In this document: positions 56,094-64,000 of the stretch, piece by piece
Numbering within the stretch: position 1 is the first letter of the stretch
How the letters are laid out: each line of letters opens with the position of its first letter
Assembly: GCA_963775335.1 (NCBI GenBank)
Contig: CAVZIJ010000003.1
Location: 372,001-436,000 of the forward strand
DNA length: 64,000 bases
Origin: CAVQCX01 sp963775335
GTDB lineage: Bacteria; Pseudomonadota; Gammaproteobacteria; Chromatiales; Chromatiaceae
Direction of reading: 5' to 3'
The notes under the pieces: generated by a model
The model's input: the letters and a program-made list of their open reading frames with translations, nothing else
What the model was told of the DNA's origin: nothing
The model's database searches: none
Made by a program: the position numbers and the translations under genes

Positions 56094-56153
56094 GCGGACC
56101 CGCATGCTAGGTGGTGTGGGAAGGGCGGGCTAAACACCCGCCCTTACCCGATT
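56094..56153 (+). ncRNA. Group II intron 3' end remnant (domain V part and VI)
   Basis: gcggacccgcatgc is the distal domain V stem-loop, and agggcgggctaaacacccgccctt the domain VI hairpin; it ends ttacccgatt. It is related to the intron at 629-695. The proximal half of domain V was lost to the IS200-type element that abuts it. Confidence 0.75.
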
Positions 56154-56521
56154 CTGGGCCACTCCTTGACGATCAGATCTGGGTGAGTTGGGGAGGAGCG
56201 GTCGGGATTGAACGGTTCGTCCAGACACGGGTAAGCTGGCGTCAAGACGGGGGTGTGGCTCTCGGGGTCCGGCAGGCACGGCGCAGGGGCGGGGGCGGGG
56301 CCCGTTACAAGCACCATGTTTTTTGAAAGAGCTCTGCATCCGGTGCCCACTTTCCCCAAGTCGTGGCCAGCAGCTCTTGGTTGAGCTTACGGGTTTTGCG
56401 GGCAGCAGGTACGCTCACGATCCCGCCGGCCTGGTACGTCGCGGTTTACGCTCGATGCCGTCGAGCGGGCTGCTGGCCACCGTAGCTCCCTTTCAGACCA
56501 CGGCAAGAGCGGGGAAGTCCC
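56154..56521. other. Intergenic stretch, no gene recognised
   Basis: About 370 bp between the intron remnant and the MBL-fold gene. It contains short frames but nothing protein-like. A ggggaag ribosome site for the next gene is at its end. Confidence 0.45.
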
Positions 56522-57313
56522 TTGGATCGTTCGTACCAGGTGTCGCCCGACGTGCACGTGTTGCCCAGCCACTTGCGAATCCCCGGCGTTGGGGTTCTCC
56601 TGGTCAACTCGTTCGTGCTTCTGGCCCGTGAGCCGGTGCTGATCGACACCGGTTTGGCGATTGACCGCGCGGACTTCATGGCCGCGCTCGGAGCGATTGT
56701 TGACCCCGGCGACCTGCGCTGGGTCTGGATCACTCACGACGACGCCGACCACACCGGTAACCTCGAGGCGGTGATGAACGCGGCGCCGCGGGCGAAGATG
56801 CTCACGCATGGGTTGGGCGCGCTGCGCATGAGCACCTGGTGGCCTCGGGCCCTCGAGCGGGTCCACGCTATCACGCCCGGCGACCGTATCAACGTCGGTG
56901 ACCGCATCCTCACGGTCTCGCGCCCGCCGCTCTTCGACAACCCGGTGTCGCTTGCCGTCCACGACACGAAGACCGCCACTTACTTCTCCGTCGACGCCTT
57001 CGGCGCCATCTTGCCATCGGCGGTTGAGGATGTCGCCGACCTGGCTCCGACGGATCTCGTCCGGGGCATGACCGTCTGGGCGACGTTCGACTCGCCGTGG
57101 GCCCACCTGAGCGACCGATCCCGCTTCGCCAAGATCCTGGACGACGTTCGGGCCCTTGCGCCGAGCCAGGTGTGCTCGTCGCACCTCCCCGTTCGCAACG
57201 CAAGGCTCGACCGGCTTATCAACGTCGTCGGTTCCGTGCCCGACGCCGAGCCGTTCACGCCGCCGAGCCAAGCGGCTTTCGCCGAGATCATCGCCCAGAT
57301 GCGCGCCGGGTGA
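56522..57313 (+). CDS. MBL-fold metallo-hydrolase
   Basis: 263 residues, TTG start behind ggggaag. Metal motif ITHDDADHTGN (HxDxDH, about residues 74-81), with further ligands likely in VDAFGA and SSHLPV. Layout resembles oxygen-binding di-iron MBL proteins (ODP group) without flavodoxin domain, or a quorum-lactonase-like hydrolase. It is the first intact gene after the PKS-NRPS/P450 pair, but 820 bp of mobile debris separates them, so a role in product release is only a possibility. A truncated fic gene converges on it. Confidence 0.85.
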   Translation: MDRSYQVSPDVHVLPSHLRIPGVGVLLVNSFVLLAREPVLIDTGLAIDRADFMAALGAIVDPGDLRWVWITHDDADHTGNLEAVMNAAPRAKMLTHGLGALRMSTWWPRALERVHAITPGDRINVGDRILTVSRPPLFDNPVSLAVHDTKTATYFSVDAFGAILPSAVEDVADLAPTDLVRGMTVWATFDSPWAHLSDRSRFAKILDDVRALAPSQVCSSHLPVRNARLDRLINVVGSVPDAEPFTPPSQAAFAEIIAQMRAG

Positions 57314-57334
57314 CGCCACGGCGCTGCGCGCGCG

Positions 57335-57893
57335 AGTGCTCGGCTCTGCCGTAGCGCCAGGGAGTAGGCTTCCTTGGTCTGCTCGACCACGCTTTCCAGC
57401 GAACTGTACGGCACGTAGGCGTAGCCCGCCTGCAGGCGCAGGAGCGTGGTCAGCACGCGGCTTAACCGCCCGTTGCCGTCCTGGAACGGATGGATCTCCA
57501 GAAACGCGACGATGCACAGGGCGATGATCAGCAGCGGATGCCAACGGGCGGTTTCACGTTCCTGACTCACCCATGCCACGAGCTCCATCATCAGGCGGGG
57601 CGTATCGAAGGGCGAAGCGGTCTGGAACACGATGCCGATCTGCGTGCCGTGCGCATCGAACGCTGCGACGCTGTTCGAGTTGGTCTTGTAGTTTCCACGA
57701 TGCCAAGTGTCCTTCTCGCTGTAGCGCAGCAGGATTTGGTGCAATTGCTTGATGTGGTTCTCGGTGAACGGGATGTCCTGCCAGGACGAAAACACCAGGT
57801 CCATCAGTTCGGCGTAACCGGCCACCTCCTGCTCGTCGCGGGTGGCCAAGCGCTTGATCTCCAGGTTCGACAGCAATCGCTCGACTTCCCGGT
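57335..57893 (-). pseudogene. Fic-domain protein, truncated at both ends
   Basis: The preserved part begins REVERLLSNLEIKRLATRDEQEVAGY and includes the AMP-transfer motif HPFQDGNGRLSR, then TTLLRLQAGYAYVPYSSLESVVEQTKEAYSLALRQ. Upstream it is cut at 57893, downstream at about 57335, where it fuses to unrelated sequence. Intact relatives have about 370 residues; some 185 remain. The catalytic motif is intact, yet the protein probably cannot fold as the full enzyme does. Confidence 0.87.
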
Positions 57894-57963
57894 GTTACGT
57901 CCCCCGCTAAACGGGCCCTTGTGACCTGATTTGTCCCGCGGTCCGTCGGGCCCCTTTTTCTGA

Positions 57964-58143
57964 GCATCCCGCGCCGAGCCCGAGACAAGGGCGACAAAGG
58001 GCCAACCGATCCGTTTCAGCACCCTGGATTACACAGGGCTCCTGACGGTGCGAGATCCGGAGGCGTTCTTGCAGACTCTGTTGGCTGGCGTGGGCCATGC
58101 CAAGGCCTTCGGCTGCGGCTTGTTACTAGTGCGCACATCATAA
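57964..58143 (+). pseudogene. cas6e: C-terminal fragment of a type I-E CRISPR endoribonuclease gene
   Basis: The frame 57964-58143 reads GQPIRFSTLDYTGLL, then TVRDPEAFLQTLLAGVG and HAKAFGCGLLLVRTS before TAA. The G-x-A-K-A-F-G-C-G-L-L end, preceded by a beta strand and a DPEAFxxxLxxGxG helix, is the hallmark C-terminus of Cas6e/CasE. About 59 of some 210 residues survive. No other cas gene and no repeat array was seen around it. Confidence 0.65.
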
Positions 58144-58346
58144 GGGTCCCGCCAAAAAAAATTACGAGAAATGCAAAGCTCCCTCCGCACCCGAAGCAGG
58201 ATCGTCGTGCCCAAGCCCGTCAAGGATGCGTCCCTTCCTACGCGATGGTCACAGCGCCCGATGGATCGAGTCTGCTCGATTGCTTCGGAATACCCCGTAA
58301 GCCACAATGGATACACATAACCCGTGTGTAATCGTGAGGCAAGAGC

Positions 58347-58571
58347 ATGGCACACCGTGTCAACGTGATCTTGAAAGACGAGATCTGGGAGGCTCTCAAG
58401 ACAATCCCCAAGGGGGAGCGGAGCGCCCTGATCAACGCCGCCCTCGCGCGTTGGATCGAGCTGCAGCAGCGGCGAATGGCCGCAACTGATCTGGACTGCT
58501 TGCGCAGCACACTGCCACCCGCAGCCGGTCGTTCGGAAGACTGGATTCGGGAAGACCGTAACCGGCACTGA
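58347..58571 (+). CDS. Antitoxin-like protein of a PIN toxin pair
   Basis: 74 residues, MAHRVNVILKDEIWEALKTIPKGERSALINAALARWIE: an N-terminal strand plus two helices (ribbon-helix-helix type) followed by a toxin-binding tail rich in Asp/Arg. The stop codon overlaps the start of a PIN-domain gene (tgatg), the classic coupled layout. It remains intact although its toxin is truncated. Confidence 0.8.
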   Translation: MAHRVNVILKDEIWEALKTIPKGERSALINAALARWIELQQRRMAATDLDCLRSTLPPAAGRSEDWIREDRNRH

Positions 58572-58830
58572 TGCCCGTCTTCGTCCCAGACGCATCGGTC
58601 ATCCTCAAGTGGACACTGCCGCCAGAGAATGAGCCTTTCGCCGATCAGGCACTCGCCCTGCGCGAGAGTTTGATCTCCGGCATGGCCACCCCGGCGGTTC
58701 CAAGCCTGTGGTATTTCGAGGTCGGCAACACCCTGGCTCGCAAATACCCGGAAACCGCAGCGGAGCAACTGCGTCTCGGGATCCACCAAATGCGGGGATT
58801 CCCCGATCTCAAAAAGCGGCGGCGATGCCG
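58571..58830 (+). pseudogene. PIN-domain toxin (VapC-like), cut off at an insertion sequence
   Basis: MPVFVPDASVILKWTLPPENEPFADQA is a typical PIN start, with the first catalytic Asp, followed by VPSLWYFEVGNTLARK (the conserved Glu). Native-looking sequence ends near LRLGIHQM (about 58,790). The last acidic residues and the C-terminal half are missing. The ORF runs on into IS4-type element sequence. The exact junction is unclear. Confidence 0.82.
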
Positions 58831-58866
58831 TCCCAATATAAAGGAGCTGAAGTTTCTTGTTTTTCC

Positions 58867-60198
58867 TCACGCGACGAGGCGCATGATAGTTGAGATCAAA
58901 GGATTTCGATCCGGTTTGCGCGAATTCTGGCAATTGATACCAAAACCCTCGTTGGCCAGGTGTTTGGCGAGGGACCTTCGTGCGTCCCCGAAGGCAAACT
59001 CGGTGGTCTTTTGCGAAGCGTAGCGCCGCGCCGGGGCTTGAGGCAAGTGCTCGGCGTAGATCCAGGTGATGGTGGTGGCTGCCATGCAGAAATGCAGGTG
59101 ATTGGTAACCGACTCGGGTTTGCGCGTCTGAGTCTCGGTGCTGCCGATCTCTTGTTTGATCTCGCGGAACCCCGCTTCGATTTTCCACCGCGCCGAGTAG
59201 TATTCGATGATCTGCTCGACGCTGAGATCAAGGTCCGTGGTCAGCAGCGCAACCCATTGGCTCTTGCGGTAGACCCAGACGACACGCACACGGCAGCGCA
59301 AGGTCTTGAGCATCACGATACGCTGGGCGGCCACGACCTCGCGCAGGTCCCCGTACACATGCAGCGTATAGGTGCTGGCATGCTTGCGCATCGCATCGGC
59401 CAACTGTGTCGCGTTACCGAGACGATTGCCATATTTCCTGGGTCTTCCGCCGCTACCCTTCTTCGCTGGTTCGGGGAGTGCGTAGAGAGCGGAGTTGACC
59501 CGCAACCGCGAGAGCAGATGGGCGCGCGTACCGAGCTGCTCTCGCAACGGCTTGAACAGTCCGTTGTTGCCGAACCAGCTGTCAGTGGCGATCAGCATCG
59601 GCGCGTTCTTGAAGACACTGCCAAGCTGTGCGATCAGCCGCACGGCCTGCTCGAACTTGCTGCGAAAGACCAGCGACTGGCGGCGCAGTTTCAGATCGGC
59701 GCCCTCCAAGCTCTTGCGGCGCAGATAAAAAGCGAAGGCCAGCGGCAAGCAGGCCCAGCGCCCGTGGATTTTCTTGAGCAGCCCCACGGTGAGGATGGTC
59801 TGCGCCCACGGATAGCGCGTCTGGTTGGTCTTGGCCGCATGATCGAAGGTACGCTGGCAGCCGAAGATGTGTTTGCCGGTCTTCGGGTTGATGGAATCAT
59901 CAAGCGCCAGCAGCAGACGCCCATCGCTCAACGGGCTGGGGATACGCCGCCAGAGCAGATTCCACAGCCGCTCCCAGGGCAGCTTCACTGAAGCCATGAA
60001 GGTGTAGTAGCGCCACTCGGCGATACTCACACCGAACAGTGTCTCGATGGCCCGCAACAAGTTGGAGGTGCGCGAGGCGGTGATCGGCACGACGATCGCT
60101 TGCAATGTCAGGATGAGCCAGCGAAAGCGCTCCTGACCCTTGTCGTTGGCCGGAAACAGGGCTTGGAAATCGTTGGCGAGAGTGCGTAAGATAGGCAT
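58867..60198 (-). CDS. IS4-type DDE transposase
   Basis: 443 residues. Catalytic Asp 1 in LLALDDSINPKTGKHIFG (about 99), Asp 2 in IATDSWFGNNG (about 207), and Glu in YYSARWKIEAGFREIKQEIGS (Y-(2)-R-(3)-E-(6)-K signature, about 345-360). It is intact with a start ATG at 60198. The subfamily (IS4/IS701-like) is not certain. Terminal repeats could not be located by eye; the element must extend beyond the ORF on both sides, from about 58,830 to 60,270. Confidence 0.9.
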   Translation of the reverse strand: MPILRTLANDFQALFPANDKGQERFRWLILTLQAIVVPITASRTSNLLRAIETLFGVSIAEWRYYTFMASVKLPWERLWNLLWRRIPSPLSDGRLLLALDDSINPKTGKHIFGCQRTFDHAAKTNQTRYPWAQTILTVGLLKKIHGRWACLPLAFAFYLRRKSLEGADLKLRRQSLVFRSKFEQAVRLIAQLGSVFKNAPMLIATDSWFGNNGLFKPLREQLGTRAHLLSRLRVNSALYALPEPAKKGSGGRPRKYGNRLGNATQLADAMRKHASTYTLHVYGDLREVVAAQRIVMLKTLRCRVRVVWVYRKSQWVALLTTDLDLSVEQIIEYYSARWKIEAGFREIKQEIGSTETQTRKPESVTNHLHFCMAATTITWIYAEHLPQAPARRYASQKTTEFAFGDARRSLAKHLANEGFGINCQNSRKPDRNPLISTIMRLVA

Positions 60199-60968
60199 CG
60201 AGTAGGGGCTCTTTTTGTTGGTAAATCATTGGCTTGTGCAACCTTGATTATACCTCGAATCGAGCCCCTATTCACGTTTAAGCGACTGTTTTTTCTCGCA
60301 ATTATGCGGCTGTCAGCGCGTTCTGCGGGCGGCTGATCATCTATAAGCATGCACTAATATGGCGACCATCCTGTAGTCAATAATATACTAACGTTCTGAA
60401 GATGAAGAAATCCCGACGCGCTACGTCACCGCGACTGTTTCACGCGCATTCCCGACGGTCGATAATTGCGACACTGAGAAAGTACAAAACTTCAGTAAAG
60501 GAGGTGAACAACACCATAGTGATCCCAGCCCTTGACAGGGCATACTGGTCTGCGTCGGCACGGCTCCCAACAGGGAAGCGCTGGCGTTGCCTGACAGACA
60601 GGCAGCTTCGGATCGAACGGGGTGGTGCCCATGACCTGAGCCGCGAATGCGGGCCAGAGACGCTACGGCTCTCCGGCGGTCAGAAACACTGATCAGACTG
60701 TCGTCACCAGACACGATCCGGACCACCAGCATCCAACTACCGCTGACCTGCCGATCTTGCCGGGGCCGCGTGGGCGAACCGCCTGCCTGGTGCCAGACCC
60801 GGGAGTGAAGGTGGTTTGACGACGCTTGGAACCGCAGGCTTTGTATGCAGATCGGGGACGGAAGATACGTCTTTTCAGTTTCTTAATGCCCCGCCCGTGA
60901 ATCTTTTCAGCATCTTTATGGCCTGGGACATAGAGTGCAATTCATCAAGGCAACCCCGCGGAGACGGT
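60199..60968. other. Region between the IS4-type transposase and the kdp operon
   Basis: About 770 bp. It contains the right end of the IS4-type element (inverted pieces gtaggggctc at 60206 and gagcccctattc at 60265), then ~700 bp with the kdp promoter region. An open frame at 60402-60692 has atypical composition and is not called. No riboswitch or terminator could be assigned. Confidence 0.45.
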
Positions 60969-61058
60969 ATGGACCTGCTCTACCTGGGTCTGGGTGTCGG
61001 CTTCTTCGCCGCGACGGCGACGCTCGTACTCCTCTTCGAGAAGCTCAGGGGGCGTTGA
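60969..61058 (+). CDS. Short membrane peptide at the head of the kdp operon
   Basis: 29 residues (MDLLYLGLGVGFFAATATLV...), one membrane helix and a basic C-terminus (LFEKLRGR). A ggagacggt ribosome site precedes the ATG, and the stop overlaps the kdpF start (tgatg). Peptides of this kind head many proteobacterial kdp operons, but their role is not established. Confidence 0.75.
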   Translation: MDLLYLGLGVGFFAATATLVLLFEKLRGR

Positions 61059-61150
61059 TGCACCCGCTCTACCTCGCCTTGCTGATCGTCACCCTCGCTG
61101 TACTCGTCTACCTGGTGGCTGTTCTCTTCTTTCCGGAGCGTTTCTCGTGA
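61058..61150 (+). CDS. kdpF: Potassium-transporting ATPase subunit KdpF
   Basis: 30 residues, one membrane helix (LYLALLIVTLAVLVYLVAVLFF) with the PERFS ending typical of KdpF. It stabilises the KdpABC complex. Both ends overlap neighbouring genes (tgatg upstream, gtga with kdpA), so translation is coupled through the operon. Confidence 0.9.
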   Translation: MHPLYLALLIVTLAVLVYLVAVLFFPERFS

Positions 61151-62961
61151 CCGGCAATGGGTACCTGCAGCTCGCTCTGTACCTGGTCGCCCTGATCGGC
61201 CTTGCCTGGCCCCTGGGACTCTACATGGCCGATATCTACCGCGGTCATATTCCGGCCTGGATGCGCTGGCTGCGGCCGCTCGAGACAGGCCTGTACCGCC
61301 TCTGCGGAGTCGAGCCCGACGACGACATGGCCTGGACCCGGTATGCCTTCGCGATGCTGGCGCTCAACTTGCTCGGATTTCTGGCGGTCTATGGGCTGCT
61401 GCGCCTGCAGGTCTGGCTGCCCCTCAACCCCGAGGCACTACCCGGCACGACGCCTGACCTTGCGTTCAACACTGCGGCCAGCTTTGCCACGAACACCAAC
61501 TGGCAAAGCTACGGGGGTGAGACCAGCCTCTCATACCTGACCCAGATGCTCGGCCTCACGGTGCAGAATTTCATCTCCGCGGCGACCGGTATGGCCGTGC
61601 TCGTGGCCCTGACGCGCGGTTTCGTCCGCCGGGAGGCGCCGGGCATCGGCAATTTCTGGGTGGATATAACGCGCTCTGTCCTCTACATTCTCCTGCCCCT
61701 GTCGCTGATCCTCGCCCTCGCGCTGGTGAGCCAGGGCGTGGTGCAGACCCTCTCGCCCTATGCCAGGGCGGAGCTGCTGCAGCCTGTCGAGTACGCACAG
61801 ATCAGGACAGGACCGGACGGCAAGCCCCTGGTGGATGCGGCAGGCCAGCCTGCCATGGATCAGACCAGGGCCACCGAGCAGACCATCGCCCTGGGTCCGG
61901 CGGCTTCCCAGGTCGCCATCAAGCAGCTCGGTACCAACGGCGGGGGCTTTTTCAACGTCAACTCCTCCCATCCGTTCGAGAACCCCACGCCGCTTTCGAA
62001 CCTGCTCGAGCTGGTTTCGATACTGCTCATCGCAGCGGCCCTGTGCTTCACATTCGGGAGCTGGGTCGGGGATATGCGGCAGGGTAGGGCGATCCTCGCT
62101 GCGATGACCCTGATCTTCACGGCCCTGCTGGCCGTGTGCGTTTGGGCGGAACAATCGGGTAACCCGCTATTCGATCGCCTTGGCCTGGCCACCGAGGCGT
62201 CGGACCTCCAGGCGGGCGGCAACATGGAGGGAAAGGAGACCCGCTTCGGCGTGGTCAACTCCGCCCTGTGGGCCACGGCAACCACGTCCGCCTCCAGCGG
62301 CTCCGTCAACTCCATGCATGACTCTTTCACCCCGATCGGCGGCCTGGTCCCCCTGGCGCTGATGCAGCTCGGCGAGGTCATCTACGGCGGCGTCGGCTCC
62401 GGCCTCTACGGCATGATTGTGTTCGCCCTGATCGGTGTGTTCATCGCCGGCCTCATGGTCGGGCGCACACCCGAGTATCTGGGCAAGAAGATCGAGGCCT
62501 TCGAGATGAAGATGGCCGTCGTCGCCATCCTGGTGCCGCCCCTGGTCGTGCTGGCGTTCACGGGCATCGCGGTCGTTCTGGACGTGGGTAAGGCCGGTAT
62601 CTTGAACCCTGGGGCTCACGGCTTCTCCGAGGCTCTCTACGCCTTTTCCTCGGCCGGCAACAACAACGGCAGCGCCTTCGCTGGCTTGTCGGCCAATACG
62701 CCTTTCTATAACACCCTGTTGGGTCTCGCCGTGCTGCTCGCCCGCTATTGGCTGGCTGTGCCGGTGCTGGCCATCGCCGGTGCTCTTGCCGCCAAGAAGA
62801 CTGTTCCGGCATCGGCCGGCACCCTGCCCACCCACACGCCGTTGTTCGTGGCACTGCTGGTCGGGACAGTGATCTTGGTCGGCGCGCTCACCTTCGTGCC
62901 CGCGCTGGCTCTGGGACCCGTGGTGGAGCACCTCCAGATGATCGGGGCCGGGGCCCGGTAG
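61147..62961 (+). CDS. kdpA: Potassium-transporting ATPase channel subunit KdpA
   Basis: 604 residues from GTG 61147. Ten membrane helices with four selectivity-filter-like loops: FNTAASFATNTNWQSYGGE, QLGTNGGGFFNVNSSHPFENP, ALWATATTSASSGSVNSMHDS, and YAFSSAGNNNGSAFAGLSANTP. It takes up potassium with high affinity, driven by KdpB. The gene overlaps kdpF and precedes kdpB. Confidence 0.97.
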   Translation: MTGNGYLQLALYLVALIGLAWPLGLYMADIYRGHIPAWMRWLRPLETGLYRLCGVEPDDDMAWTRYAFAMLALNLLGFLAVYGLLRLQVWLPLNPEALPGTTPDLAFNTAASFATNTNWQSYGGETSLSYLTQMLGLTVQNFISAATGMAVLVALTRGFVRREAPGIGNFWVDITRSVLYILLPLSLILALALVSQGVVQTLSPYARAELLQPVEYAQIRTGPDGKPLVDAAGQPAMDQTRATEQTIALGPAASQVAIKQLGTNGGGFFNVNSSHPFENPTPLSNLLELVSILLIAAALCFTFGSWVGDMRQGRAILAAMTLIFTALLAVCVWAEQSGNPLFDRLGLATEASDLQAGGNMEGKETRFGVVNSALWATATTSASSGSVNSMHDSFTPIGGLVPLALMQLGEVIYGGVGSGLYGMIVFALIGVFIAGLMVGRTPEYLGKKIEAFEMKMAVVAILVPPLVVLAFTGIAVVLDVGKAGILNPGAHGFSEALYAFSSAGNNNGSAFAGLSANTPFYNTLLGLAVLLARYWLAVPVLAIAGALAAKKTVPASAGTLPTHTPLFVALLVGTVILVGALTFVPALALGPVVEHLQMIGAGAR

Positions 62962-63030
62962 GTTGGCTCGGATCGGTACGGCGACGGCCGAGGCACTCGG
63001 CGCCCCGCGAGTCCTGTTCGGAGAACCGCG

Positions 63031-64000
63031 ATGCACGCGACGCAGACCCTGCTTGACCCCGCGCTGCTCAGGGCTGCCGCCTGGGATGCCGTAAGACGGC
63101 TCAACCCGCGCCACCAGGTCAGGAACCCGGTGATGTTCCTGGTCTGGCTGGGCAGCCTGCTCACTGCCGCCCTGTTCGTCCAGGCCCTGGCGGGCCGGGG
63201 CGACGCCCCCGCCGGGTTCATCCTGGCGATCTCACTCTGGCTCTGGTTCACGGTGCTGTTCGCCAACTTCGCCGAGGCGGTGGCCGAGGGTCGCGGCAAG
63301 GCTCAGGCCGCCGCGCTCAAGGGTATCCGCAAGACCGTCCTGGCGAAAAAGCTGAAAGAGTCCCGCCACGATGCCCCCACCCACGTGGTTAACTCGGAGG
63401 ACCTGCGCAAGGGCGACTGGGTCCTGGTCACCGCCGGCGAGCTGGTCCCGGGCGACGGGGAGGTGATCGAGGGCGTCGCCTCGGTCGACGAGTCGGCCAT
63501 CACCGGCGAGTCGGCCCCGGTGATCCGCGAGTCGGGCGGGGACTTCTCCGCCGTCACCGGCGGCACCCGGGTCCTGTCGGACTGGCTGGTCATCCGTATT
63601 ACGGTCGATCCCGGCGAGACCTTCCTGGACCGGATGATCGCGATGGTGGAGGGCGCAAAGCGCCAGAAGACCCCCAACGAGATCGCCCTGACCATCCTGC
63701 TGGTGGGCATGACGCTGATCTTCCTGCTGGCCACCGCCACGCTGCTTCCCTATTCCCTGTACAGCGTCGCGGCGGCTGGGAGCGGCCAGCCGGTGAGCAT
63801 TACCGTGCTCACGGCCCTGCTCGTGTGTCTGATCCCCACCACCATCGGGGGGCTGCTCTCTGCCATCGGGGTGGCGGGCATGGGCCGGATGATGGAGAAG
63901 AATGTCATCGCCACGTCCGGGCGGGCCGTGGAGGCGGCCGGCAACGTCGATGTGCTGCTGCTCGACAAGACCGGCACCATCACGCTGGGCAATCGCCAGG
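63031..64000 (+). CDS. kdpB: Potassium-transporting ATPase ATP-binding subunit KdpB (5' part)
   Basis: First 323 residues; the gene runs past the window end. Actuator-domain motif ITGESAPVIRE, metal-transport helix CLIPTTIGGLLSAIG and the phosphorylation site LLLDKTGTIT (Asp312) mark a P-type ATPase of the Kdp class. The start ATG lies 69 bp after kdpA. KdpC and the KdpDE sensor/regulator are expected downstream but not visible. Confidence 0.96.
   Translation, partial: MHATQTLLDPALLRAAAWDAVRRLNPRHQVRNPVMFLVWLGSLLTAALFVQALAGRGDAPAGFILAISLWLWFTVLFANFAEAVAEGRGKAQAAALKGIRKTVLAKKLKESRHDAPTHVVNSEDLRKGDWVLVTAGELVPGDGEVIEGVASVDESAITGESAPVIRESGGDFSAVTGGTRVLSDWLVIRITVDPGETFLDRMIAMVEGAKRQKTPNEIALTILLVGMTLIFLLATATLLPYSLYSVAAAGSGQPVSITVLTALLVCLIPTTIGGLLSAIGVAGMGRMMEKNVIATSGRAVEAAGNVDVLLLDKTGTITLGNRQ

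Noticed and set aside
60402..60692. 96-residue frame upstream of kdp
   Set aside because: Arg/Ser-rich, no family and no convincing ribosome site; treated as leader sequence.

Overview
The window looks like the chromosome of a high-GC gammaproteobacterium, most likely in or near the Chromatiales. The order carA-carB-greA / yhbY / rlmE-ftsH-folP-glmM, the xseB-ispA pair, parE and a CNP1-like protein all fit that group. The assignment rests on protein resemblance and gene order read by eye; no search was run.

Layout. Positions 1-10,540 are a mobile-DNA and integron landfill. It holds an internally deleted group II intron, an IS91-type transposase with a frameshifted tyrosine recombinase, and a complete IS66 element (15-bp inverted repeats, 8-bp target duplication) nested at that recombinase's start codon. 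A broken integron cassette array follows (attC-like sites at 4855, 5332, 5752 and 8450). It carries small cassette proteins, a RibD/DHFR-fold protein and a methyltransferase, and it is interrupted by group IIC intron fragments and REP-associated (RAYT) transposase copies. A SatP-type transporter sits among this debris. Positions 10,579-12,855 hold a lipoprotein alpha/beta hydrolase and a VapBC-type pair.

Positions 12,989-31,544 are conserved housekeeping: CnoX/YbbN and thioredoxin 2 (divergent), both carbamoyl-phosphate synthase subunits, GreA, YhbY, RlmE, FtsH, FolP, GlmM, PpsR, a glycosyltransferase with IspA and XseB, a CNP1-like protein, ParE and a GDT1-family transporter. Positions 31,700-42,825 carry a YeiH-type transporter, a decayed ampG, small Cys-rich or basic proteins, a four-S1-domain RNA-binding protein, a cation/proton antiporter, a transglutaminase-like protein, an IS5 remnant and a Tat-exported protein of unknown role.

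The most notable locus is 43,808-55,700. A single 3507-residue PKS-NRPS reads KS-AT-DH-cMT-psiKR-ER-KR-ACP-C-A-PCP with no thioesterase or reductase at its end, and it overlaps a cytochrome P450 gene. One complete reducing PKS module joined to one amino-acid-loading module recalls fungal PKS-NRPS hybrids and suggests a methylated, reduced polyketide joined to one amino acid and then oxidised. Release must depend on another enzyme or on cyclisation.

From 55,700 to 60,260 is a second graveyard: an IS200/IS605 remnant inside a group II intron 3' end, an MBL-fold hydrolase, a truncated fic gene, the C-terminal piece of a type I-E cas6e gene, and an antitoxin gene whose PIN toxin is cut off next to an IS4-type transposase. 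The window ends in a kdp potassium-pump operon (small membrane ORF, kdpF, kdpA, start of kdpB).
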